Source: Lumbricus terrestris (lineage: Eukaryota > Annelida > Clitellata > Crassiclitellata > Lumbricidae). From it: DNA of 64,000 nucleotides. Every line of letters starts with the position of its first letter. Within the stretch, counting starts at the first letter, position 1. The notes beneath the pieces were generated by a model. That model made no database searches and was not told the origin of the DNA. It worked only from the letters and a program-made list of their open reading frames with translations. The stretch covers positions 38,263,096 to 38,327,095 of the forward strand of contig OX457037.1 in assembly GCA_949752735.1 (NCBI GenBank), read 5' to 3'. Position numbers and translations under genes: made by a program. Of the stretch, positions 12,501 through 24,460 are shown piece after piece.

Positions 12501-15500
12501 ACTGAATTTCATTTGTGATACAAGTCATCTATACAAGATGGGGGCCCGGTAGAGTAATGGTTAACGCGCTGGCCAAGAGAGCGAGAGGTAGTGAGTTCGA
12601 GCCCCCGTTGGGCGGATTTGCTTTGTAGGCTGCCATTGGCGCCGTGTAATTACAAAGCTGTCTGTTCAGTTGGTAGTTAAGTTTAATTAAGATTACTGCA
12701 TAACCTGTAAATGTAAAGCGCAGTGCGTCTTGCAGGCGTTTAATTAAAGAAAAAATATTATTATTATTATTTTTACATGCTCTTCAACGTCTGCGTCTGT
12801 TTATTGTTATTAAACTGGAAATAACAGCACTTTTTCAAAACAATAACTTAGTAAATTTTTTCTATTTAATTCTAGATTATGAAACATTGAATTAAATGTC
12901 CATTGCATAGCCTAATTAGGTAGTTTCCATAAGAGGTCTTAGATGGCAATATTTTTTCCTGCCAATGTACTGATTACTGTTTTACAATGCCGCTATTTCT
13001 GTAACTCTCAGAAATGCTGGAGCTTTGGCAGCAGAGCGTGCTAGGCTACTGAAAGAGCAACAACAAAGAGAGGCACTGGTCAGGAATCAAGTTAAGGCTC
13101 ACGCCGGTGCAGCTGTGAGTACCGAGTAGTGTCCCTTGTATGGTTAAGTAATTACGTTATATTTGGTAACTATGAAGTTGTTGTTTTTATTGAGCTTTGT
13201 CCCCCATTTTGCCTAGCTTAGGCAGTACTTTCGTAAGCTTCTTACATGTTGCTATCAAGATATGTACACTGTACAGACATTTCTATAGACACACTGGCCT
13301 AAGATTGTTTCTTCTCACATACAGAATGTGTTATCTGGGAAAGGACATGACCTCTAGATATATAATTTTTTGTGTTGAGATTAGATGTGATGAGAAGAAC
13401 ATGAATGAAGGATACTGTTGATAAAGCAATTTTTATTACCAATCACTTGAATGCATTGGTTTATTTATTTCTTTATTTCAGAAATTTATATAAAATAATC
13501 TCCATACTGATAGCTCATCAAATGCCTGACATTTTGAGTCATTAGGGTTGTCAAGTTTCCCTCTTACATATTGGTGTAGAAAGTAGTTGAAAATTGCTAC
13601 GTCTAATGCTGATTAGCAGTAATAGAAAATAATTCATTCATTCATTCAATTTTTTATATAGCGCCTTTTCAAGGAAACTACTCAGAGGCGCTCTCGACTC
13701 CAGCACGGCCAAACAGAACAGTTTTTAAGTGCTTAAAGAATGTGTCAGAGAGTGATCTAGGGAAAATGTGCAGCTCAAATGGGAGGGCATTCCATACCAC
13801 CGGGCCAACCACAGAAAAAGCACGACTCTGCATGATGGAAGTACGATAATGACTAAGTAGCAAATTTGCTTTTTTGTACTGTGGCGGAAAGCAAAACCTC
13901 TGAAACACCCCGACTGCAGAAACAGTTGCCCTCTCGGTCCGTAGGATGGCCGATTACCGATCGGGCGGGTGCCAGTCCAAATATGCCCGCGTGTCGTCTC
14001 AGGAGGGAGACGCGAGTCCGCCTTCGTTGTATTTCGAAGGAAGTGCAGCCCCTTCCGACCGATACGCCTCACCCAAGAAACACACGACGATGAAGAGAAG
14101 AACACAGTTTATTCACGGCAGTACGACACTCATCAACTGTACATCACAACTCGCTCTACGACTGACTATATCTCTGGCTACTCGAAGACTATTCGATGAC
14201 TGACTATCAGAGCAACAGGCTCCCTTATATATACTACAGGTCGTACACGCCGGCGACCGACTTCAAAGAGATGGCGGTGGAACATAAAGGATTCGCGACC
14301 GCGGGGGAGAGAGGCACATAAAGCGATGCCGCCAATACCCTCAATACAGTCGGCGGTGGAACATAAACGATTCGCGCTGCGGGGGGAAGGGGCACATAAA
14401 GCATACCGCGGTCGCGGCCGATAATACTAGGCCAAGCGGCGACCGACTTCAAAGAGACGCCGCCAATACACTCAATACAGTCGGCGGTGGAACATAAACG
14501 ATTCGCGCTGCGGGGGGAAGGGGCACATAAAGCATACCGCGGTCGCGGCCGATAATACTAGGCCAAGCGGCGACCGACTTCAAAGAGACGCCGCCAATAC
14601 ACTCAATACAGTCGGCGGTGGAACATAAACGATTCGCGCTGCGGGGGGAAGGGGCACATAAAGCATACCGCGGTCGCGGCCGATAATACTAGGCCAAGCG
14701 GCGACCGACTTCAAAGAGACGCCGCCAATACACTCAATACAGTCGGCGGTGGAACATAAACGATCGGCAAACCCAGGTTCGCAACATCCCCCACCCACTA
14801 CGATTAATAAAATGTCCTCATTTTAGTCACCACGATGAAAACATTGGCCAACGGGCCCACCAAGAGTCTATAGCTAAGAAAGTCTCTAACAGCAATACCC
14901 TAACTCTGGCACGGTCATCATACAATTAATCTAAATATGCCCTGAGGCTACAGAAACCCGTCCTTCAAGGGACAACTGAAAAGCAATTCCTCCACGGGGA
15001 CTTTTACTCGTACGACTTTTAGTCAATAGCTAATAATATTAATTAGCCAGTAGGCAACAACGATCTTAACTATGCCCGTAGGCAACAGAACAAGCGTGAA
15101 CTCAAACGGGCGGAGGCGACGTTCCGCCCGTAACACATTAACATGTGCCCAATGGGCAACCAAGCTACAGAAATTTGTTCCACAAGGAACAACACATAAC
15201 AAGGATATCCCTACGTCCAACAGACATGGACAACGTTCCTGCACACTGTCTAAATCGGGTTATTCAAACCTCAACGGCACAATCAGCAAATTAGACTACA
15301 AGGACGAGTGACGTGGGCGGTCCTGCATCGACCGACGTCTGGAATTCCTCCTTCTCTCCGTCGCGCCAGCTGCGGCAGCGGGTGACGTCATGTACGTCGC
15401 GCGCGGCGGATCAGGTGTACAAGCGACATCGTCGCACATCTCCTCCGGTGGGCAGCAGTAGCACAGTGCGAAGCCCCGCCCCAAACCCTCTGACGGCTGC

Positions 15501-18500
15501 TTTAGGCACTTTCCCACGGGCAATGGACCACCCGCGAATATTCTTACCCGCTCCCACGGATATACGTTGGGCGCTAGCAACAAGGGACAGGGCGTGGGGG
15601 GTCGACCACAGATAGTAACCCACTTACGAAATCTCGTCACCCTCCCCAGCCAATTGTTAGTCCGATCCGTCCGTCGTGGCACGTGTCGTTCAATATGGCG
15701 CGCGCTCTCACGGTCACCTCGTCCTCGCTTAAACCGTAACCTCTGCTGCCGATAGAATTTACGAGCTTTATTGTCCCTTCGCACCCGAACTCCGCCAAAG
15801 GCATGCTTACTAATTTCAGATTCAATCCGCCCGTCCTTTAACGTCTGATCAAGTTCACTGTCGATAGCTGTCCTATGCGGCAAGGGATGGCGTCTTAAGG
15901 GCTGCCTAACGGGGCGCGTCTCGTCTGTCTCGATTCTATGCATAGCGGCAGTCGTTCTCCCTAAATCTCGGTCGGTCACTGAGAATACGTCCCGATATTC
16001 ACGAAGCAACTTGTCCAACCGCTCCCGAATCTCGGGGGGAACTTCCTCCGGCAAATCTGCCATTAACATATCTCGGGGCGAAATCTCACTAACAGGTGCG
16101 GTCCCTTGTCCCCTACCTGTACCCAATTCCACCTCCACTGGATGCAATCCTCCTAGGAATCGATCCTTCGTTAGCGTAACGGTCTCGTCGCTCAGGTTAA
16201 CTACTCTAACACTAGCATCTGTGCGGTCTCCAATGACGACGCGAGCGAGATGCACCCCTGGCTGTATCTCTTGGGCTTCTGTCATCCATGCAGGCGCTAT
16301 AGTAGTCAGATCCCCGTACAACGTCTTCACGGAGACTTCGCTCTGGCATTTAGGAGGCACTACAACCTCTTCAGCAATTATCACTCTACGGCACCACATA
16401 GATCCGTTCCCTTTTACGAGGGGTACCCGTCTACGTCCTAAAAACAATGCCCCGTTACCAAAACCAATTCTACACCGGTGTTCCCTCAGCCAATCCATAC
16501 CTAGCATGGGCTCGGTAATCTGGTCAGATACCAAAAATACGGTGGAAATCTCAAATCCGTCCCTTATCTTAATGGGCAAACGGACCTCCCCAAGGACTTT
16601 AATGCTAGTGCCATTTGCAGCCATCAGAAAACGAGAGCAAGATTGCAGTGCTAACCCTTCGACGACTGTAGACGGGATCAAGCTGACCTCGGATCCGGTG
16701 TCGATTAAACACATCTGTTGTCGTCCGTTGATGCTCCCTCGAATGTAAACGGCGTTGCTGCTGGCTCGGTCCGGCAATCTTGGGCGAGTCGTATGGTTCA
16801 TCAGAGGCGGCGGCGCCTCCGTTTCTGTGGTCTCGACGTCGTTCCGGCGGTCGAAGGGGCGACGAGGCTGGCGGCAATTCCGGCTAATGTGACCTGCGCG
16901 GTTGCAGTTGTAACAGGTCACACTCCGTCTCGACCGGTCCTGGTCGTTGGCGCTGCTGTTTCCGGGGCGGCCGTTGCGCCCCAGATCGTCGTCGGTTGAA
17001 GCACGGTTTCGCAGCTCCTGGAATTGGCGATCGATCCTTCGTTCCATATCCGTCTGCCATCGTCTCTGCTCGTCGCGCTGCGTCTCTAGGAATCGGTCGA
17101 GTGTAGACTGGATCTGAGTACTCGCATCGGTCTCTTGAGTACTCCGCACGCGGTTGGAAGGCCTCCGTCTATCGTCAGAATCGTTCGTCCGTTGGTAGGC
17201 GTCCAGACGAAGCGCCGTCCTGTAGGCCTCGTCCAGGTTCTTTGGCTCCCGCTCACGTACTTTGAGTGACAGGTCTCTGTCGCTCAACGCCTCAAGGAAA
17301 GCATCCTTGGCGATGATCTCCGTGGTCTCGTTCGAAGGTACTGGATACGCCAACACGACAAGGCGACGAATGTCGTGCAGCAAGTCGCTCAGAGTCTCCT
17401 GGGAACGCTGGCGTCTGTAATAAAGCTGAGCGCGAAAGCTTTCCGCCTGGCCCTCCGTTCCATACCTCTGTCGAAGGCGTTCGACAAGCTCCTCGTAGCC
17501 AACGTTCGGACGGGCACCGAAGTCCCACAAAAGCTGCGTGGCAGCTTTCTCCAGGCTGCATCGAAGATAGTCGACTCGGTCGGCGGCAGTCCATTGGTTG
17601 TGACGGGCGCAGACTTCAAACTGCACCAGGAACGACTCCAGCGATCCCGTGCCGTCAAACTTTCCCGGCTTCATAGGAGGCGGTCGAGTCCACGGCCGTC
17701 CTCCGGTAGTCTCCGGCATTCTCAGGGAAGTCTCCCGATCGTCAGACGTCTCTCGGTAGCTCACCCTCGTCGGCCTCCGCAGCTCCTCGATGAGTCGGCC
17801 TCGGTCCGTTCGCTGGTCTGCCATTGCACTCTCATCGGCCAATGGCGAGGAAACGTTCGCCCGTAGATCGGCGAATCCTCCAGCGGCGTAGGCGATTGTG
17901 ACTTCCTCGTCTTCTTCCATCGTCGGTCGATCTGCGAATGTCGATCAGAAGGCGACCACACACCCCACTTGCTGGGTACCAGTGTGGCGGAAAGCAAAAG
18001 GCGTGCTGCAGCACCGTCTCAGGAGGCGAGTGCCAGCCCAAATATGCCCGCGTGTCGTCTCAGGAGGGAGACGCGAGTCCGCCTTCGTTGTATTTCGAAG
18101 GAAGTGCAGCCCCTTCCGACCGATACGCCTCACCCAAGAAACACACGACGATGAAGAGAAGAACACAGTTTATTCACGGCAGTACGACACTCATCAACTG
18201 TACATCACAACTCGCTCTACGACTGACTATATCTCTGGCTACTCGAAGACTATTCGATGACTGACTATCAGAGCAACAGGCTCCCTTATATATACTACAG
18301 GTCGTACACGCCGGCGACCGACTTCAAAGAGATGGCGGTGGAACATAAAGGATTCGCGACCGCGGGGGAGAGAGGCACATAAAGCGATGCCGCCAATACC
18401 CTCAATACAGTCGGCGGTAGAACATAAACGATTCGCGCTGCGGGGGGAAGGGGCACATAAAGCATACCGCGGTCGCGGCCGATAATACTAGGCCAAGCGG

Positions 18501-21500
18501 CGACCGACTTCAAAGAGACGCCGCCAATACACTCAATACAGTCGGCGGTGGAACATAAACGATTCGCGCTGCGGGGGGAAGGGGCACATAAAGCATACCG
18601 CGGTCGCGGCCGATAATACTAGGCCAAGCGGCGACCGACTTCAAAGAGACGCCGCCAATACACTCAATACAGTCGGCGGTGGAACATAAACGATTCGCGC
18701 TGCGGGGGGAAGGGGCACATAAAGCATACCGCGGTCGCGGCCGATAATACTAGGCCAAGCGGCGACCGACTTCAAAGAGACGCCGCCAATACACTCAATA
18801 CAGTCGGCGGTGGAACATAAACGATCGGCAAACCCAGGTTCGCAACAGTACTAGGTCACATTTTGCAATGAATATATGATTTGATAAATTTTACAGGGTG
18901 GTCAAGGTGCTAAAAGAATTCGACCCTTCACACCAAGTCCGAGCCCATATTTAAGTCCAAAGGCTAAAAATCCAAAGGAGGTACTAATATCTTAATCTCC
19001 ATTGATTCATAGTAAAACTTTGAATACATGAATTAATTGTGATATTGACACACATGAGATATAAGTTTCTAAATGTGTTGGTCTTAAGTTTCACAGCCAC
19101 AAATATGTTTAACCCTTTGAACCCGGAGATCCCATAACTCTATGGATAACGAGCCAGAAAACCGACCCGTCGGTTTCTAAGGGTTAAGAGAAGATTTGTT
19201 TGGAATTTGTTATCCTGAGCACCAATAATGCAATCAGTTCTTTTATTTTCATAGTTTTTAAATCATTGCATTTCTGATTAAACCAATCACAGTGCAAATG
19301 TAGTACATTGCGATAATGTTAATGATTAGCAAATAAAATAGTGTAAGTCATTTATCATCAGCTTTTCATGTGTTATTCTTCATTGGAAAGTTGCTTAAAT
19401 ACTCAGATCATCAATTAATCAGTCAATCAATCAATTCGTTTATTAGAAGTACTAAACTGACACAGATGCAACTTAAACAGATAATATTGCTCATGCTATT
19501 TTTGAAGACTTCGGAATGCAAGGATTAAAATATTATGTTAGTGGATGTACTTGTCCGGAATAGGTGAGATGAAATTATGACAAAGTAATAAGAAGTTATA
19601 TGTTACTAAAAATATCTTTCTCAGTTAGAAATTTCTGATGATTGTAAAGAAATAATTATTATGTGTGAGTCTGAAGCTATTTGTTAAATATTTTAATCAT
19701 AATGGCAGGATATTCATGATCAACTTCAACGAATACGAATGCGCAATTTGAATACTCGCCGTCTGCCAATGCGAGATAAAGTTCCTCTAGCCATACCAAA
19801 CAGGCCACAGGTAATGCTTATGTTCTTCAGGTCATAGTTATAGATAGATATAACTGTAGCTGTATTATACATTCTGTAGCTGTTTATCATACTGTATCAG
19901 CTTTATTTTCTTAATTTTTCCTACTGATATGTTGTGTGACTTTTCGTTACTGTATGCTTAGTTTTTTTGTGTGTTTCGACCATTTGTCTCGTGCTGATTG
20001 CAGATTACTTACTTTCTTACTACTTGCACATTACTATTACTATTACTATACATCAAGACACTTGATATCTCCTTTTTGAGGAACTCTAAAGGCCAGCTTA
20101 TCAATTAAAAAATTGTGTAAAGCTATCAGATTATATTGCTTGAGAGTGGATGTCAAATGTAGCACAGCATTTATTTGTTAGATTCGTTAATTTTATTAAA
20201 TTAAAAAATTCTGTTGATTTTGTTACGTTGATTTTTCTTTTGCACTCTTTAGCCTGTGAAAACTCCAGTCAATAATGCTGAGCTGCGAAGGAAGAAACTT
20301 GAAGAGCTCAGGGTAGGCAGAAGCATTTCGCATGCATTGATGAAAGGAACAATTAGAATCTCTAGATGCAGAAAGTCCTATAGAATGATCACTCTAAATA
20401 GACGCCGGTCCGTCAATTGTCCCTCTAAGGGGTTCCCCATATGTGCTGTATGATGAATTCAGATACATTCATGCATACACTTAAAAAGTATGAATTTGCA
20501 CTGGATTCAAGGACCCTATGTGCTGCAAACTTAATGCAGGATGAGGTAGTCAGATTCGTAGCAGTGTTCTTTAATGTCCTATCTAAAAATTCTGTTCGCA
20601 ATTAAATAGAAGCGTTATTATTTGCATTAAATGTCCCGACAATTTTACGCATGTATTAACTGCAATTAATCCGCAGATAAATGAAACTCGTAATGGATTT
20701 TTGTGATGTAGGCTCAAGCGGAAAAACTGAGAAATCCAGAGAAGAGAAAACTAAACCAGAATGCTGGAAAACAGGTACTTTGCTTTTTTTTATAAATATT
20801 TTAATATTAGTGCAATTACTGTGATATTATTTTTGCTTATGTTGAAATTGAATTGATGTCTCAGAACATATGAATGATTATATAATTTTTATTTCTTATA
20901 ACTTTTTATAGCACATTTTTAAACTTCCTGAGTGTCAGTATTTTGCTGGCACCTGTGTTGTAGGAATTTGCTCAAATTACGGATTAGGAGTGCAAAGGAA
21001 CAGTTATTCATTATCAGGGGAGTCCATGAGAATTCTTTGCATGGCATCGTGTGGCTCTTTTTTTTAAGGAATTTATCCTGGAAAGCATTCTGTGAAACTG
21101 TGGTTTAATTTGTGTTTTAGAAGTTCATAGCACTTTTTGGAAACCTTAAGTATGAAATCTCTCTCTGACAGAATTAGTTATCTAGGCAGAGTGTGATTTG
21201 CTGAGGGATGGGAGAAACTTTCTTAAATTACTTCACCCTGGTGTATTTATTCACTAGTTCCATGTAACTTAGGCTTTTGCACAAAGGTTATTATTGAAAT
21301 CCTAAAAGATGACCATGAACGGATAGAGCTGTTAGTATTACCCACAGTAACCATAAGCAGAGAGTGAGTGACATCACTTCTATTGTACACCTATAGATGA
21401 TAGGAAAGGGGAACACCAAGTAAAACTCCATAAATCTTGAAATTTATTTAGCACCTCTATACTTATCTGCCTATATTTTTATGAACTAAGTGTTTATCTG

Positions 21501-24394
21501 TGAGTGTCTCTTTACATTTCCACACATTTGATGTATACGTTGAATGTGATTACTACTTTCTAGGCTGAACCTCGTCCAGCGAGTGCTAGAGCAAGACCGT
21601 GAGTTACACTACATTGCGTGTGATTGCCTTATGTTTCATTCTATTTCTTGGGTTACAATATGATGGTTTTGTATCATACCATCTGGCATGGCAACTGATT
21701 CATGAAAGGTTTGCCTTGAAACATGCTGTGTAGCATACAGCTTGTAATCATCTCAACAAGTCCCTTATTGAAAGGATAAAAATGATGTTTTAGCAAAATT
21801 TCCACTTCCTTAAAGCAGTTTCTGATCGCCCAGACAATTCTTGTGATTTACGTATAATATGTTGGGTAAAGGTAGTTGGATTGTCTTTTATAACTTGTAT
21901 TATCTCAACACGGCTTAAAATTGTGCTTTTAGACCATGAGAAAATTGAGCATTCTGAAATAATTTAATTGGCATCGCTACTCTGATTATGTCATTGAATA
22001 TAAAGTTGCATAGCAGATTCCTCAAATAAAACCTTTTGGAAGAGCACAAAACTAAGTTTGTCATCTGTTTTATGATCTGAGCGAAGTCATTTCTCTTTCT
22101 AAGGAAGCCTTTGCCTGCTGCACCAGTTGGCATGACAGCAGCAATGGCTGCAATTGGAGCAGTCTCACCAGTGACGGAAGCCAAGAAAGAAACGAAATGG
22201 ATGAACAAGAAGATGGATAGCGTTCTCTCCAGTCTAGAACTTGAAGCTACATTGAAAAGCGGTAAGGTGTAAGTCTTATTAAAGCAAAGTATTGATGTGA
22301 CTCAATTGCTTGCTAGAAGATTAGTTTAAACTCCTTTAAATCTATGCTTAAAATAGACTTGTTCTCTAGGGTTAATGCCGCCTGTTAGCTGCTTTCTAAG
22401 GCAGCCTTGCAACACCATGGCCGTCTTACGGCGCCATATAAATTGTCATAATTATTCTAAGACCACATGTAGTTCTAATGCTATATAGTTAGACCACAAT
22501 AGCCTGCAAATGCACAGCCACACATGTATTTTTTGAAAAATTGTATTTTAATGTCTCCTTTGCCACAACACAATACTCGATATGGATCCAAAATCCTATA
22601 CTAGTGAGCATCCTGGTGTAGTCATTTCCAAACTTGTTTTGTATGCACTTATCTGGACACTTATTGTAGCACTTGTTAAGTAACTCACGACGGTGGCAGT
22701 TATGCTTCTCCATGTTGCACTGTTAGACTTCTGCTATCGGTATTTATTGGGCTTGTGATTCTTAATATCACGGTAGATTTTTCTATCTATTATTATCCCT
22801 CATGCACACACATCCCAAAAATCCAGAACTAGTCTAAAGACCACTGGCATTACATTATGATACGGCATTGTTCACGGCATCCTGCCTCTTGCCTAGGTGT
22901 AGCGTCCCAAATGTGACTGCTGTTCCTTTTTTCAAGCACATACATGTTATAAATGTCTACAAATTGCTTATTTATCTGCAGACTGATGACTGACTCCACT
23001 TCATACTCGTTTGTTCACTTACTAATTTTAATTTTAGATGAGAAATCTCAGGCTGCTGACGCAAGGAATTGGCCTACAGGACATGGAACCATAGTAGACA
23101 TTCTAAGTCATCGTCAATTGTCGCGTGAAGGTAAATTTTTCTTACTAAAATTGTGCAGGTGTTGTACAAATTAGATGCAGTTTTACATCTGCCTAGGTAT
23201 TATTGCTGTTGTCTTTATTTGCAATTGCACAAACCACTATGTCTGTCTATAACTCTTAGATTGCATGTAAAATAGCCATATTATATACAGCGGTTGTTAG
23301 TTATAATTGAATAGATTGGCATTATTCTTTCTGTTTCTTTTATTAGATAGCATATCTAAAGCCAGCGACGCAAGCAATTCCACTGAGGGTGTCGTGGCAC
23401 CACAGAAAGTCTTTCAACCGGGCAAATCAGTTTTGCAGAAGTCAATGATGCAGAACCTTAAAACAGGAAAATTTGATGCAATAAACGTCAAGCTTCTTCG
23501 TACGTGTTCTGAACCGGATCTTGCCACGCTTTTGAACGCAAAACCTTTTAACCTGGATAAAAGTGATTCGAGTCCCAACAACAAACGTACACTGCGGAGA
23601 GCTGACAGTCTAAATGCGGTTGACGAGGAAATTATTGAGGCAAGTCTCTAACCATTTTCAGTATCTGTAGGATGTGTACAACAGTTTTATTTTGCCGTGC
23701 TGAGGTGGGGAGCGCCTCTGAGTATTCCCCTTGAAGAGGCGCTATATAAATGCATATGAATGAATGAATGAATGAATGAATGAATGAATGAACTTGACAG
23801 TGATAATATTCATGTTCTATCAATTTCTTATTTCAATATCATAAAATTTCAAATGAACTCTTGCAATTTTTCAATATTTTATATCTTAAAATTTATGATT
23901 ATAGTATTGTTTCCTGTCCTCGATCCTATGATATGTTAAGTTTTACAACAGTAATGATTCTCATATGCTTTGGTGCAAAGGTTCTAGTTTTCAATCACTG
24001 ATATTATGGGAGATGTCCTATTGTCCTTATATAAGTCCTGTCGTGGTTATGGATTCTCCAGGCATATTTTACTATACTTTTAGAACGGTACTTTCACTGA
24101 AATTGCGTGGCAAGTTTTTCTTAGATGTCTTGAAAATATTCTATATTAATTATTAAAACAATTTATCAATGATATCTTAATTATTAAATTGTTATATTGT
24201 ATTGTGTTGCATTTTGATATTTATTAAACCCCTGAAGCAGCCCTGATGAAACAAAGTGGCATTACCATATGAAGAATTCTTCTTACGCATTGTTTTCACT
24301 TATCATGTATGGCTGTGACTAGTTGACTTTAGTGGTAGACTGTTCTAAGTGTTCTTCCCATTTTAACAGTGAAATCGCTCTGTCAACCTACTGT

Positions 24395-24460
<66 letters not shown>

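Larger units (their letters stand above)
13880..18847 (-). mobile_element. Ty3/gypsy LTR retrotransposon, complete ends, non-autonomous
   Basis: Two long direct repeats, TG...CA on both strands, enclose a 3.2-kb interior. The host 4-mer GTAC stands directly before 13880 and after 18847 (target duplication). Coding is on the minus strand. The 5' LTR is therefore 17983-18847, and a primer-site-like TGGTACCCAGCAAGTGGGG follows it; the 3' LTR is 13880-14786, preceded by a purine-rich GTGGGTGGGGGA. Only gag, protease and the first part of RT are recognisable. There is no YxDD, RNase H or integrase, so mobility would need enzymes in trans. It sits antisense in the NEK1 intron 13115-18896. Confidence 0.93.
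7056..22261 (+). other. NEK1: NEK1 central basic, proline-rich and coiled-coil region
   Basis: Thirteen short exons encode a proline-rich, basic linker ([15 protein letters not shown], then [15 protein letters not shown]) and charged helices such as [17 protein letters not shown] and [16 protein letters not shown], as expected for the coiled-coil region after the NEK1 kinase domain. Many exons are multiples of three (39, 63, 84, 102, 60, 63 bases), so exon skipping would keep frame. Exon 8662-8700 stays in frame only if its intron begins GC. The intron after 13114 holds the gypsy element. Confidence 0.85.

Noticed and set aside
15411..15623. Further pol fragments in other frames of the gypsy element
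   Set aside because: No RNase H or integrase motif could be recognised in any frame between 14787 and 15800.
16011..16748. 245-codon plus-strand frame in the gypsy interior
   Set aside because: It is antisense to the gag-protease frame, which has recognisable motifs; this one has none.
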